In this document: positions 18,326-26,593 of the stretch, in pieces
Numbering within the stretch: position 1 is the stretch's first letter
Layout of the letters: each line of letters begins with the position of its first letter
Assembly (NCBI GenBank): GCA_016787345.1
Contig: JAEUUU010000065.1
Location: forward strand, 1 to 60,308
Direction: 5' to 3'
From: Saprospiraceae bacterium
GTDB lineage: Bacteria; Bacteroidota; Bacteroidia; Chitinophagales; Saprospiraceae
Length of the DNA: 60,308 nt
Notes under the pieces: generated by a model
Told to the model about the DNA's origin: nothing
Databases searched by the model: none
What the model saw: only the letters and a program-made list of their open reading frames with translations
Position numbers and translations under genes: made by a program

Positions 18326-18745
18326 TCAGGATTTGTTGATTTTTCTTCCTTCCTCGTCGTATTTATCCAGTTCTTTTTGCAAATCGGCTTTCAGGTGTCC
18401 GGGGTCGACCACTGCGCCATTGAATTCGGTATTGGGCAAAACGGCGACCAGCATATTGTCTTCCGGCATATCGTCGAGCCAGGCAAGCAGTTCGTTCAGA
18501 TCGATGACGGCCACCTGATACTCCTCAAAGCCGGCTGCCAGGCGGAATACCTCGGCCATTTCGGCATGAGGAAAGAAGGGAATGATATCGGCATCGTCGT
18601 CGTCGCCAAGCAAGGCCCAGCCTTCGTCGTCGGCCAATCCGTACACTTCTTCGGTGTCGGCTACGGTCTTCACGAAGTAGTCGTAGCGTTTTTCGCCCGG
18701 TTTTTTGAAGACTTTTTCGATGTCGGCAGCAGTGAGTTGAGCCAT
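18326..18745 (-). CDS. DUF2750-family protein
   Basis: Acidic soluble protein of 139 residues resembling DUF2750. The pattern RYDYFVKTVADTEEVYGLAD, then GWALLGDDDDADIIPFFPH and a later NMLVAVLPNTEFNGAVVDP, is the family layout. No catalytic residue set is known to me. It lies between nuoE and nuoF, with a 120-base spacer holding a large inverted repeat upstream and 50 bases to nuoF downstream. Nothing in it suggests an iron-sulfur or membrane role, so it may be a passenger gene, or it may regulate or tether the NADH-dehydrogenase module. Function unknown. Confidence 0.7.
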   Translation of the reverse strand: MAQLTAADIEKVFKKPGEKRYDYFVKTVADTEEVYGLADDEGWALLGDDDDADIIPFFPHAEMAEVFRLAAGFEEYQVAVIDLNELLAWLDDMPEDNMLVAVLPNTEFNGAVVDPGHLKADLQKELDKYDEEGRKINKS

Positions 18746-18751
18746 TTTTTT

Positions 18752-18859
18752 ATGGTTGATGAAGGTTTATAAGGGTGATGAGGGTTGATAAGGGTTTATG
18801 AGGTTTATGAGGAGCAGATTTATAAACTTTATAAACTCTATCAATCCTCATCAACCCCT
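18752..18859. repeat. Palindromic spacer repeat, copy A
   Basis: The nuoE/DUF2750 spacer is filled by short TGAT/TTTAT words: on the left GGTTGATAAGGGTTTATGAG, on the right TATAAACTCTATCAATCCTC and ATCAACCCC. The arms (about 18774-18812 and 18819-18857) form an imperfect stem near 35 bp around a short loop. The word GGTTGATAAGGGTT recurs in the spacer after the cystathionine synthase gene (copy B, 36360-36490), so this is a repeat family and not a local oddity. Confidence 0.75.
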
Positions 18860-18865
18860 AAAAAA

Positions 18866-19408
18866 TCAATGCATTTTCCAGGTGCCCTTATTGATCTTTC
18901 CGGCGCGGCAATCGTCGAGAAACTGATCGATTTTTGCTTCATCGAGGTGTTCGTGAAAAAACTCGCCCACCTGCATCATCGGGGCATAACCGCAGGCGCC
19001 GAGGCATTCCACTTCCTTGATCGTGAAGAGGCCGTCGGGCGTCGTCTGGTTTTTACCGATGCCGAGTTTGAGCTTGGTGTATTCGATAATGCGCTCGGCG
19101 CCTTCGATGGCGCAGGGGCCCGTGTGGCAAAATTCGAGTACGTATTTGCCCACCGGTTCGAGGTTGTACATGGAGTAGAAAGTGGCTACCTCGTACACCT
19201 CGATGGGGGTGATCCCCAGTGCTTCGGCTACCTGGTCCATAGCGGAAACGCTGAGCCAGCCGTTGTTTTCCTCCTGTGCAATATGCAGGGCGCGAAGAAT
19301 GGCGCTTTTGCCGCGGCCTTCCGGGTATTTGCGGAGGAGTCCCTGCACCTCGGCAAGGGCTTCTGGCGAAAATTTAAAAGGCGCTCCGTTTTGCGTTGTG
19401 GCTTGCAT
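18866..19408 (-). CDS. nuoE: NADH-quinone oxidoreductase subunit E
   Basis: Thioredoxin-fold 2Fe-2S subunit (cluster N1a) of the NADH-oxidising module, 180 residues. Ligands are Cys94 and Cys99 in FCHTGPC and Cys135 and Cys139 in CLGAC. The start is ATG 19408. An upstream TTG would add three residues. There is an 88-base gap to nuoD and a 120-base repeat-filled gap to the DUF2750 gene, so the message here may be processed or attenuated. Confidence 0.96.
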   Translation of the reverse strand: MQATTQNGAPFKFSPEALAEVQGLLRKYPEGRGKSAILRALHIAQEENNGWLSVSAMDQVAEALGITPIEVYEVATFYSMYNLEPVGKYVLEFCHTGPCAIEGAERIIEYTKLKLGIGKNQTTPDGLFTIKEVECLGACGYAPMMQVGEFFHEHLDEAKIDQFLDDCRAGKINKGTWKMH

Positions 19409-19496
19409 TATCGACAAGTATTAAGTGTATTTTTTAACAGAATAATCAAGATCATCAGGTTCATTCAAATCCTCGCATCCTCAAATCCCCATTGAT

Positions 19497-20705
19497 TTAA
19501 GCATCCAGTTCTCCGGCGATTACGTTCATGCTGGACATCGCCAAAATAGCGTCGGACAACATGGCGCCTTTGATCATTTCCGGGTAGGCCTGGTAATAAA
19601 TGAAGCAGGGTCGGCGGAAGTGCAGGCGATAGGGTTGGCGGCCGCCGTCGCTGATGAGGTAAAAACCCAACTCGCCATTGCCGCCTTCCACGGAGTGGTA
19701 TACTTCGCCCGCGGGTACCGGCGTTTCGCCCATCACGATTTTGAAGTGATAGATGAGGGCTTCCATTTTGGTGTACACGTCGGGTTTTTCCGGCAGATAA
19801 AAATCGGGTACGTCGGCGTGGTAGGGGCCTTCGGGCAGGTTGTTGTAAGCCTGGTTGATAATGCGCAAACTTTGGCGAATCTCTTCCTGGCGCACCATAA
19901 AACGGTCGTAAGTGTCGCCCTGGCCGCTGCCTACCGGAATGTCGAATTCGAAATCCTGATAGGAGGAATACGGGTTCATGACGCGCACATCGTAGTCGAC
20001 TCCCGTTGCGCGCAGGTTGGGGCCGGTGAAGCCATAGGCCATGGCGCGTTCGGCAGAGATCGGGCCTGCGCCGATGCAACGGTCCATAAAGATCCGGTTG
20101 CGTTCGAGCAGGTTGTTAAACTCCTCGAAGATGGCCGGGAAGGTTTTGAGGAAAGTGCGGAGTTTATGGTGGAAGGCAGGCGAGAAATCGCGCTCCATGC
20201 CACCGATACGACCGATATTGGTCGTCAGGCGTGTGCCGCACACTTCTTCGAACATTTCATAAATCTTTTCCCGCTCCTGGAACACGTAAGTAAAGCCGGT
20301 CAAAGCCCCGGTATCCACCCCGATCACGGAGTTGCACACCAGGTGGTCGGCGATACGGGCCAGTTCCATGATGATGACCCGCATGTACTCGGCGCGTTTG
20401 GGCAGCTCGATTTTAGCGAGTTTCTCGACCGTCATGTGCCAGCCCATGTTGTTGATGGGCGAGGAGCAGTAGTTGAGGCGGTCGGTGATCGGCGTGATCT
20501 GGCCGTATGGACGGTGTTCGGCGAGTTTCTCGAAGGCCCGGTGGATGTAACCAATGGTCGGTTCGGCGGAGACGATGCGTTCGCCGTCCATTTTCAGCAC
20601 ATTTTGAAAAATGCCGTGGGTAGCCGGGTGTGTTGGCCCCAGGTTGAGGGTGGCCAATTCGCCTTCGAGGCTGTCGAGTTGGGAAAAGTAGGATTGGACT
20701 TGCAT
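19497..20705 (-). CDS. nuoD: NADH-quinone oxidoreductase subunit D
   Basis: 49-kDa subunit lining the quinone site with NuoB, related to the large subunit of NiFe hydrogenases. Key stretches are NLGPTHPATHGIFQNVLKMDGE (with the quinone-site His pair) and IGYIHRAFEKLAEHRPYGQ. The ATG at 20705 gives 402 residues and starts 25 bases after nuoC. In-frame ATGs at 20753 and 20801 would overlap nuoC by 23 and 71 bases and add a non-conserved leader. The 20753 start cannot be excluded. The C-terminus ends GELDA in place of the common GEVDR. Confidence 0.95.
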   Translation of the reverse strand: MQVQSYFSQLDSLEGELATLNLGPTHPATHGIFQNVLKMDGERIVSAEPTIGYIHRAFEKLAEHRPYGQITPITDRLNYCSSPINNMGWHMTVEKLAKIELPKRAEYMRVIIMELARIADHLVCNSVIGVDTGALTGFTYVFQEREKIYEMFEEVCGTRLTTNIGRIGGMERDFSPAFHHKLRTFLKTFPAIFEEFNNLLERNRIFMDRCIGAGPISAERAMAYGFTGPNLRATGVDYDVRVMNPYSSYQDFEFDIPVGSGQGDTYDRFMVRQEEIRQSLRIINQAYNNLPEGPYHADVPDFYLPEKPDVYTKMEALIYHFKIVMGETPVPAGEVYHSVEGGNGELGFYLISDGGRQPYRLHFRRPCFIYYQAYPEMIKGAMLSDAILAMSSMNVIAGELDA

Positions 20706-20730
20706 GTGCAAGGAGTTAATTCGCTGAAAA

Positions 20731-21264
20731 TCAATCAAAACTCCGTCCTTCATGGCCATCCCGGCCGAAGAAGCGGTCGTCTTTGTCGGTTCGGGTGCCA
20801 TCTTCGAGGCGGTATTCTTTGCGCATCGGGAACACGTCGAGGTCTTCGACGTTGAGGATGCGGGTCAGTTTGGGGTGGCCGTTGAAGATGATGCCGAAGA
20901 AATCGTATTCCTGGCGCTCCATCCAGTTGGCGGTGGGCCAGAGGTCGGTAATGGTGGCAATATGTGGGTCTTCCACAGAGAACCAGGCTTTTACGCGGAT
21001 GCGGCGGTTTTCCGGCCAGTTGTGGAGGTGGTACACCACACCGAGTTCTTTGCCGGAATGATCGGGGTAGTGCATCCCGCAAAGGGTGGTCAGGAAGTGA
21101 AAGTTGAGTTCGTTGTCATCGCGCAGGAATTGCAAGAGTTCATGCGCCTGCTCCCGCGAGGTTTCCACGTTCAGCACACCGTCGTAGCCCGTTTCGCTGC
21201 CGAGCAGGAGACCGGGTTTTTGTTGTTCGATGCGGGCGAGTACCGTTTCGTTATTGAAATGCAT
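20731..21264 (-). CDS. nuoC: NADH-quinone oxidoreductase subunit C
   Basis: 30-kDa peripheral subunit (177 residues), a separate gene and not fused to nuoD as in E. coli. It has the signature WPTANWMERQEYDFFGIIF followed by HPKLTRILNVEDLDVFPMRK. It starts two bases after the nuoB stop, so translation is likely coupled. Confidence 0.95.
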   Translation of the reverse strand: MHFNNETVLARIEQQKPGLLLGSETGYDGVLNVETSREQAHELLQFLRDDNELNFHFLTTLCGMHYPDHSGKELGVVYHLHNWPENRRIRVKAWFSVEDPHIATITDLWPTANWMERQEYDFFGIIFNGHPKLTRILNVEDLDVFPMRKEYRLEDGTRTDKDDRFFGRDGHEGRSFD

Positions 21265-21266
21265 CG

Positions 21267-21803
21267 TTATGCAATTTGATATTTCTCCAGAAGGTGCTGG
21301 TATTCAGGCGAATGGCGGCGGCGCAGCGGTTCGTTTTTGACCAGTTCCTGAATTTTCAGGATGCCGTCGATAATTTGCTCGGGACGAGGCGGGCAGCCGG
21401 GGACATATACGTCGACCGGAATGACCTTGTCGATACCCTGCAACACGGAGTAGGTATCGAAAATGCCGCCCGAACTGGCGCAGGCGCCTACGGCGATCAC
21501 CCATTTGGGTTCGGCCATTTGGGTGTAAACCTGTTTGAGGATGGGGCCCATTTTTTTCGCAATGGTGCCCATGACCATGAGCAAGTCGGCCTGGCGGGGC
21601 GAAAACGACAGACGTTCCATACCGAAACGAGCCAAATCATAATTGGTGCCCATAGTGGCCATAAATTCGATACCACAGCAGGAAGTGGCAAAGGGGAGGG
21701 GCCAGATCGAATTGGATCGCGCCAGACCCACGGCCTGACTCAGTTTGGTGGCGAAAAAGCCTTCTCCACCGTAGCCTTCCGGCATTTCTGCTTGATTGAT
21801 CAT
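21267..21803 (-). CDS. nuoB: NADH-quinone oxidoreductase subunit B
   Basis: Subunit carrying the terminal cluster N2 that hands electrons to quinone. Ligands are the tandem Cys42-Cys43 (TSCCGIEF), Cys108 (GACASSGG) and Cys137 (VPGCPPRPE). At 178 residues it is standard. It lies 70 bases after nuoA. Confidence 0.97.
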   Translation of the reverse strand: MINQAEMPEGYGGEGFFATKLSQAVGLARSNSIWPLPFATSCCGIEFMATMGTNYDLARFGMERLSFSPRQADLLMVMGTIAKKMGPILKQVYTQMAEPKWVIAVGACASSGGIFDTYSVLQGIDKVIPVDVYVPGCPPRPEQIIDGILKIQELVKNEPLRRRHSPEYQHLLEKYQIA

Positions 21804-21873
21804 TGTTTGAGCAAGTTGGATGTTTGATGAGCGACACGGGTTTCAGGTGCCGGAAATCAACGTCTTCTTTTGA

Positions 21874-22236
21874 TTATTTTTCCCAGTCGAGCGCGCCTTT
21901 ACGCAATACGTAGACGAAGCCGATCAGGAAGATAGCCACGAATAGCAGTACGGCTAAAAAGCCTTCGACACCCATGGCGCGGAAATTGACGGCATAGGGG
22001 TAGAAAAAAATCACCTCCACGTCGAAAAGGACGAAGAGGATGGCGGTCATGAAATACTTGATGGAAACAGGGATGCGGGCATTGCCCTGGCTTTCGATCC
22101 CGCACTCGAAGTTTTCATTTTTCTTGGCCCCTTTACGTCGCGGACCAAGCATGGGAACAACGATGAGCACCAGGGCGACAAAACCGAGCGCTACGAGCGA
22201 TTGCAGTACAATGGGCAGATAACCGGATGGCTCCAT
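21874..22236 (-). CDS. nuoA: NADH-quinone oxidoreductase subunit A
   Basis: Three-helix membrane subunit (120 residues), first gene of the operon. Conserved parts are KNENFECGIESQGNARIPVS, with the loop Cys, and FLVLFDVEVIF-type helix 2 (here FVLFDVEVIFFYPYAV). The frame stays open 61 codons upstream, but ATG 22236 (MEPSGYLPIVLQ) matches the family start. A promoter -7 element lies about 95 bases upstream. Confidence 0.95.
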   Translation of the reverse strand: MEPSGYLPIVLQSLVALGFVALVLIVVPMLGPRRKGAKKNENFECGIESQGNARIPVSIKYFMTAILFVLFDVEVIFFYPYAVNFRAMGVEGFLAVLLFVAIFLIGFVYVLRKGALDWEK

Positions 22237-22331
22237 GAGTCGATATTGATTTTGGTTAAAACGGCTGCAAGCGCTTCTTGGTTGAATAATTCGCAAAAAA
22301 TCCCCCGCAAACCGCGGCTTTTCAAGCGCGG

Positions 22332-22339
22332 CAAAGGTA
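22332..22339 (-). promoter_or_regulatory. Probable -7 element of the nuo operon
   Basis: On the minus strand TACCTTTG matches the TAnnTTTG element. The closest upstream TTTG is only 13 bases away, short for the consensus, so the -33 part is uncertain. It would give a leader of roughly 90 bases before nuoA. Confidence 0.5.
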
Positions 22340-22501
22340 TTTAAATTCGCCTCAAACTTGGACGAATTAAAAATTGTATCTTGAACACTTAGTCCGACTG
22401 ACTCCTTTTTTAGAATCATTCCAATGCATAATGCAAATCATCGTCCGGGTTTCTTGAAAAATTTGAACATTTGCCCAAACTACTACCACAACTTACAATA
22501 T

Positions 22502-23269
22502 ATGATGTCTCGCGACGTAGTCACCGGCCTGGGTATGGCCTTTCTTTTGGGCCTTTTTGTTTGGTTCCTCCGCTCACCACAACCTGTTTCTTCAACGCTA
22601 CCCGAAGTAGTTGAAGTCGATTTTCTGGCCCATTACGGCACCCCTTTGCTCGATGGCAACAGCGATGACGCCGTTTGGCAGAACGGCGAATGGCTGCCGC
22701 TCGACCAGGTTTGGTTGGGCAATCCGCCGGCGCCCGGTGATTTTTCGGGCCGCTACAAGATCGCCTGGGACGAGAACAACCTCTATTTGCTGGCCGAAAT
22801 AACCGACGACACGCTCATCGATATTCATCCCGACGGCCTCGACAGGTATTGGGACGACGACTGCCTCGAAATTTTCCTCGATCAAGACGCCTCCGGCGGC
22901 AATCACCAGTACAATTACAACGCTTTTGCCTACCACATTGCCCTCGACGGCAAGGTAGTCGATATTGCCCCCGACAGCTCCTATCAATACTACAACGATC
23001 ACTGCATTACCCGCCGCGCTACTGCCGGCAACCGAAGCACCTGGGAAGTGGCTTTGAAGGTATTTGATGGAAATCGCTATGTCGATGGCGGAGAAAATAT
23101 CCCCAAAATGCTCAAATCGGGTAAAATCATGGGCTTTGCCCTGGCTTACTGCGACAATGACCATTCGACTGAAAGGGAAAATTTCGTGGGCAATGTTGTT
23201 GTGGAAGGCGCCGACAAAAACCGGGGCTGGATCGACGCCGGTATTTTTGGCCAATTGGGCTTGCAATAG
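22502..23269 (+). CDS. Membrane-anchored CBM9/DOMON-like domain protein
   Basis: Protein of about 255 residues with an N-terminal signal anchor (GLGMAFLLGLFVWFL) and a single beta-sandwich domain of the CBM9-like type. Supporting segments are AHYGTPLLDGNSDDAVWQNG, then YKIAWDENNLYLLAEITDDT and DRYWDDDCLEIFLD. These are the usual layout of such domains, which bind sugars or, in DOMON relatives, haem. The ATG at 22502 is chosen because earlier in-frame codons precede no signal sequence. It is divergent from nuoA. No enzyme domain is attached and no sugar-degradation genes are nearby, so the ligand is unknown. Confidence 0.75.
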   Translation: MMSRDVVTGLGMAFLLGLFVWFLRSPQPVSSTLPEVVEVDFLAHYGTPLLDGNSDDAVWQNGEWLPLDQVWLGNPPAPGDFSGRYKIAWDENNLYLLAEITDDTLIDIHPDGLDRYWDDDCLEIFLDQDASGGNHQYNYNAFAYHIALDGKVVDIAPDSSYQYYNDHCITRRATAGNRSTWEVALKVFDGNRYVDGGENIPKMLKSGKIMGFALAYCDNDHSTERENFVGNVVVEGADKNRGWIDAGIFGQLGLQ

Positions 23270-23291
23270 GCCGCAAACCCGGCTAATTTTG
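23261..23291 (+). promoter_or_regulatory. Promoter of the YjbR/MmcQ gene
   Basis: TTG at 23261-23263 and TAATTTTG at 23284-23291 are 20 bases apart. The -7 element ends only seven bases before the ATG at 23299, so transcription would begin at or next to the start codon and the message may be leaderless. Confidence 0.55.
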
Positions 23292-23298
23292 TCCGGCT

Positions 23299-23640
23299 AT
23301 GATGAATGTAGAACAACTCCGAAAACTTTGCCTTTCGTTCTCCGGCGCAACGGAAGACGTCAAATGGGGCAACGACCTGTGTTTTTTGGTGGGGGGCAAG
23401 ATGTTTTGTTCAACCTCCGTCGATGCCGATCAGGGCGCTTCTTTTAAGGCCAGCGAAGAAGAATACCATGAATTGATACAACGCGAGGGCATAGTGCCAG
23501 CGCCGTATCTTGCACGGGCGAAGTGGGTGTACGTACTCGACTTTTCCCGGCTCAGCCCACAGGAATGGTATCGTCTGGTACTGAAATCCTACGAACTGGT
23601 TAAAAACAAACTGCCCAAAAAGACCCGGGAACAACTTTAA
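23299..23640 (+). CDS. MmcQ/YjbR family protein
   Basis: Small protein (113 residues) of the YjbR fold, a double-stranded DNA-binding-like fold whose cellular role is unknown. The family pattern is clear: [20 protein letters not shown], a central [20 protein letters not shown] and a late [20 protein letters not shown]. It starts at ATG 23299, with a second ATG directly after. It is probably monocistronic, with its own promoter and folD's promoter following. Confidence 0.85.
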   Translation: MMNVEQLRKLCLSFSGATEDVKWGNDLCFLVGGKMFCSTSVDADQGASFKASEEEYHELIQREGIVPAPYLARAKWVYVLDFSRLSPQEWYRLVLKSYELVKNKLPKKTREQL

Positions 23641-23688
23641 TTAACCCTGAAATTCAGACACCTCATTTCCCCAGACAGCGGCATTGCG

Positions 23689-23696
23689 TAAGTTTG
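23689..23696 (+). promoter_or_regulatory. Probable -7 element for folD
   Basis: TAAGTTTG fits TAnnTTTG and lies 24 bases before the folD ATG. A weak TTTC 19 bases upstream could serve as -33. Confidence 0.45.
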
Positions 23697-23720
23697 CCGC
23701 CTAAAACTGACTCACCTTAC

Positions 23721-24605
23721 ATGACCCTCCTCGACGGTAAACTGCTCTCCGAAAACATCAAATCCGAAATTGCTGCCGAAGTTGATCTCATCCGTGCCCG
23801 CGGCGGCAAAATTCCACACCTCGCCGCCGTGCTCGTCGGTGAAAACCCTGCCAGCGAAGTCTACGTCAGCAACAAAATCAAAAGTTGCGAACAGGTCGGC
23901 TTTAAAAGCACGCTGATTCGCCGGCCAGCCGATCTCGGGCAGGAAGAGTTGCTCGCTATCGTGCAACAACTCAACAATGACCCCGACATCGACGGATTTA
24001 TCGTACAACTTCCGTTGCCCAAGCATATCGAAGAAGAAAAAATCACCCTGGCCATCGATCACCGAAAGGACGTCGACGGCTTCCATCCGGTCAATTTTGG
24101 CCGCATGGCGCAGGGCATGCCCGCTTTCCTGCCGGCCACGCCTTTCGGGATTCTCGAAATTCTTCGGCGTTACAACATCGATACGGCGGGCAAACACTGC
24201 GTGGTCGTCGGGCGATCCAATATCGTCGGTACGCCGATCAGCATCCTGCTTTCGAGGAAGGGGTATCCGGGCGATTGTACGGTTACGCTGACGCATTCCC
24301 GAACGGTCGATCTGCCCGGAGAGGTCGCCAAAGCGGATATCGTAGTCGCGGCAATTGGCATCCCCGAATTTGTAAAAGGCGAATGGATCAAGGAAGGGGC
24401 AGTCGTTATAGACGTCGGTATCAACCGCATCGCCGATCCCAGCAGAAAATCGGGCTCGCGCATCGTCGGCGACGTCGATTTTCCCGCGGCCGCACCGCGT
24501 TGCAGTTATATTACCCCTGTGCCGGGTGGCGTGGGGGCAATGACCGTTACCGCATTGATGCTCAATACATTGAAGGCGGCGAAGGGAGAAATTTATCCAA
24601 AATAA
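23721..24605 (+). CDS. folD: Bifunctional methylenetetrahydrofolate dehydrogenase/cyclohydrolase
   Basis: Interconverts methylene-THF, methenyl-THF and formyl-THF in one-carbon metabolism, supplying purine synthesis. Signatures are the catalytic Lys in [14 protein letters not shown], the PLPKHI loop in [26 protein letters not shown] for NADP binding and [16 protein letters not shown] near the end. It is 294 residues from ATG 23721. A shorter-supported upstream start at 23694 adds nine unconserved residues. Confidence 0.96.
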   Translation: MTLLDGKLLSENIKSEIAAEVDLIRARGGKIPHLAAVLVGENPASEVYVSNKIKSCEQVGFKSTLIRRPADLGQEELLAIVQQLNNDPDIDGFIVQLPLPKHIEEEKITLAIDHRKDVDGFHPVNFGRMAQGMPAFLPATPFGILEILRRYNIDTAGKHCVVVGRSNIVGTPISILLSRKGYPGDCTVTLTHSRTVDLPGEVAKADIVVAAIGIPEFVKGEWIKEGAVVIDVGINRIADPSRKSGSRIVGDVDFPAAAPRCSYITPVPGGVGAMTVTALMLNTLKAAKGEIYPK

Positions 24606-24669
24606 TCCGGTCGGAATACCGCTTTCCGTCAAACAACTTATCACTGAAACATTAAATTCTGAAAACAAC

Positions 24670-25680
24670 ATGGCTCGACTGACTTCTTTTTCCAGACTGC
24701 TGATTGCGCTGGCGCTTGTGGCCGGCGTGTATTTTGCCGTCCGGACGTTTTTACCCAATCTGACTAAATCAGGAAGCGACAATTCTACAACTACCGAGCA
24801 GCCTCAGAGCGCGACCAAAGCGGAGGAAACTGCCCCTGTGACGTCGACGGCGCCACCTTCCAGCAATACGTTTACTTCCAACTTCAATTTTACCGCTCCT
24901 TTGCCGGTAAACGGAAGATTGAAAGGCGTGGTCGAATTGGGCGCTACGGGTTTCAACTCCTTTATCATCCGCATCGACGCGCAAAAAAACTGGAAACTCG
25001 AAAATTCTGAATTCGGCGCCAGTCTGGTGCATGAAAACATGGCTACCGACGAAGACGTTCGCCAGGGACTGAAACGCTACATCGCCAAAATGCTCGACTT
25101 CGGCGTACAAGGCAAGGATATTCACTTCGTGGTCAGTTCCGGCGCCGCCAAGGCAGAAGTTACGGAAAAGATTATCCGCGTACTTCGCACGATGAATTAC
25201 TTCGTCAACATCGTAACGCCGCAGCAAGAAGCCCAGTATGCCTACCGTGCCGCCATCGGTTCCGGCTTCGAGGGCCGCGCTTTTGTGGTCGACATCGGCT
25301 CTGGCAATACCAAAATCGCCTACAAGCAAGGCGCCTGGATCACCGGAATCGAATGCCCGGGCGCCAAATACTATCAGAACGGGATGAACGATGCCCAGGT
25401 GTATCAGGAGGTAAAAGGCAAAGCCAATCAGGTGCCCGCCAGCCTCCGTCAGACCTGTTTCATTATCGGCGGCGTTCCGTTCGAACTGGCCGATCAGGTG
25501 CGCAAAGACAAAAAAGAGCGCTACACGCCGCTGATGTCGCCGGGCGCTTACCAGGCCAAAGGTGAAAAACAAAAGGCCGGACTCAATATTTACAAGGCCA
25601 TCGCCGATGCCACCGGCTGTCAGCAGTTTGTGTTCGACTGGGATGCCAATTTTACGATCGGCTTCCTGTTGGGGCTATAA
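24670..25680 (+). CDS. Membrane-anchored actin-fold (Ppx/GppA-like) protein
   Basis: 336 residues with an N-terminal membrane segment (residues about 7-25) and a Ser/Thr/Pro-rich linker up to residue 75, so the rest should lie outside the inner membrane. The body resembles Ppx/GppA phosphatases: VVELGATGFNSF (87-98) as phosphate-1 loop, QQEAQYAY (185-192) near the usual catalytic Glu site, and VVDIGSGNTK (206-215) as phosphate-2 loop. Part of the Ppx C-terminal region is missing. Since ATP and actin-fold enzymes normally act in the cytoplasm, an exported version is unusual. It could bind polyphosphate or a nucleotide, or be a scaffold. It follows folD by 64 bases. No characterised equivalent is known to me. 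Confidence 0.6.
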   Translation: MARLTSFSRLLIALALVAGVYFAVRTFLPNLTKSGSDNSTTTEQPQSATKAEETAPVTSTAPPSSNTFTSNFNFTAPLPVNGRLKGVVELGATGFNSFIIRIDAQKNWKLENSEFGASLVHENMATDEDVRQGLKRYIAKMLDFGVQGKDIHFVVSSGAAKAEVTEKIIRVLRTMNYFVNIVTPQQEAQYAYRAAIGSGFEGRAFVVDIGSGNTKIAYKQGAWITGIECPGAKYYQNGMNDAQVYQEVKGKANQVPASLRQTCFIIGGVPFELADQVRKDKKERYTPLMSPGAYQAKGEKQKAGLNIYKAIADATGCQQFVFDWDANFTIGFLLGL

Positions 25681-25703
25681 TGTTCGTAGAATAGCATTCA
25701 CGA

Positions 25704-25866
25704 GAAGAGGCTGTCTTGCAAATCTGACCACCCGGTAATCCTGGACAAATTTTCACGCAAAGCCGCAAAGCCCGCCAAGTGGCAAATTCTTTGCGCGCTT
25801 TGCGACTTTGCGTGAAACTTTATTTCTACGATTTTGGTCCGTTCCGACTTGTGAGACAGCCTCTTC
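25704..25866. repeat. Nested palindromic element (MITE-like)
   Basis: Outer arms GAAGAGGCTGTCTTGCAA (25704-25721) and TTGTGAGACAGCCTCTTC (25849-25866) pair at 16 of 18 positions. Inner arms TTTCACGCAAAGCCGCAAAG (25751-25770) and CTTTGCGACTTTGCGTGAAA (25798-25817) pair at 19 of 20. The whole 163 bases occupy the spacer between two convergent genes. No coding capacity and no clear target duplication are visible. It may be a miniature inverted-repeat element or a large double-hairpin terminator. Confidence 0.75.
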
Positions 25867-25885
25867 GCATAATACCTTCTCCATC

Positions 25886-26593
25886 TTACCGCTGCATCTC
25901 CTTCTCTACCAATTGTTTGTACTGCCTCCCGATTGGGATGTGCACGGCGCCCAGCTCCAGTCCTTCCGCCGACCAGGCTGTAATTTTCTCTTTTGACACG
26001 ATAAATGAGCGATGAACCCTGAAAAAACGATCGGGCGGCAAATGTTCTTCAAAGAACGTAATGCTTTGTTTTGTGGTGATTTTGCCCTTTTCGGTGACGA
26101 AACGCACGTAATCTTTCATGCTTTCGAGGTAAAGGATATCATCGAGCAGAATTTTGATCTGTTTGCGATCTGCCCTGACAAACAGAAAGGGCGGGCCGTC
26201 GTCATGCACGGCAGGCTGAACGGATAGAGCGCCTTTGGACACCCTTGCCTGAAATTTACCTACTGCTTTCAAAAAGCGATCGAATGTGATTGGCTTCAAC
26301 AGGTAATCCGTCACATCCTGCTCGAAACCTTCCAGGGCAAATTCACGAAAAGCGGTGGTCAGAATTACTTCCGGGCGGCGGCGCAGCGATTGCAAAAACT
26401 CAAGCCCCGTAAGTCCCGGCATTTGAATATCCAGAAAAAGCAGGTCGATTTTTCGGGTTTGCAAGAACTCGAAGGCTTTCACCGGGTTCGTGAATTTACC
26501 GGCGATCGCGAAACCTTCCAGTCGGCCGAGGTAGTTAGCGATGATATCGGTTGCAATGGGCTCGTCGTCGACGATCAGGCATTGATAGCTCAT
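25886..26593 (-). CDS. LytTR-family response regulator
   Basis: Two-domain response regulator of 235 residues. The receiver holds the acidic pair Asp9-Asp10, the phospho-acceptor Asp55 in LLFLDIQMPG, Thr79/80 and Lys100 in YLLKPI. After a linker, a LytTR DNA-binding domain occupies about 130-235 (DILYLESMKDYVRFVTE, FFRVHRSFIVSKEKI). It is coupled to the kinase gene upstream, with one base overlap. Targets are unknown. The gene ends just inside the palindromic element's spacer. Confidence 0.92.
   Translation of the reverse strand: MSYQCLIVDDEPIATDIIANYLGRLEGFAIAGKFTNPVKAFEFLQTRKIDLLFLDIQMPGLTGLEFLQSLRRRPEVILTTAFREFALEGFEQDVTDYLLKPITFDRFLKAVGKFQARVSKGALSVQPAVHDDGPPFLFVRADRKQIKILLDDILYLESMKDYVRFVTEKGKITTKQSITFFEEHLPPDRFFRVHRSFIVSKEKITAWSAEGLELGAVHIPIGRQYKQLVEKEMQR

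Noticed and set aside
19418-19496. Possible third member of the spacer repeat family
   Set aside because: It has loose GGATTTGA direct repeats but no shared word with copies A and B and no stem.
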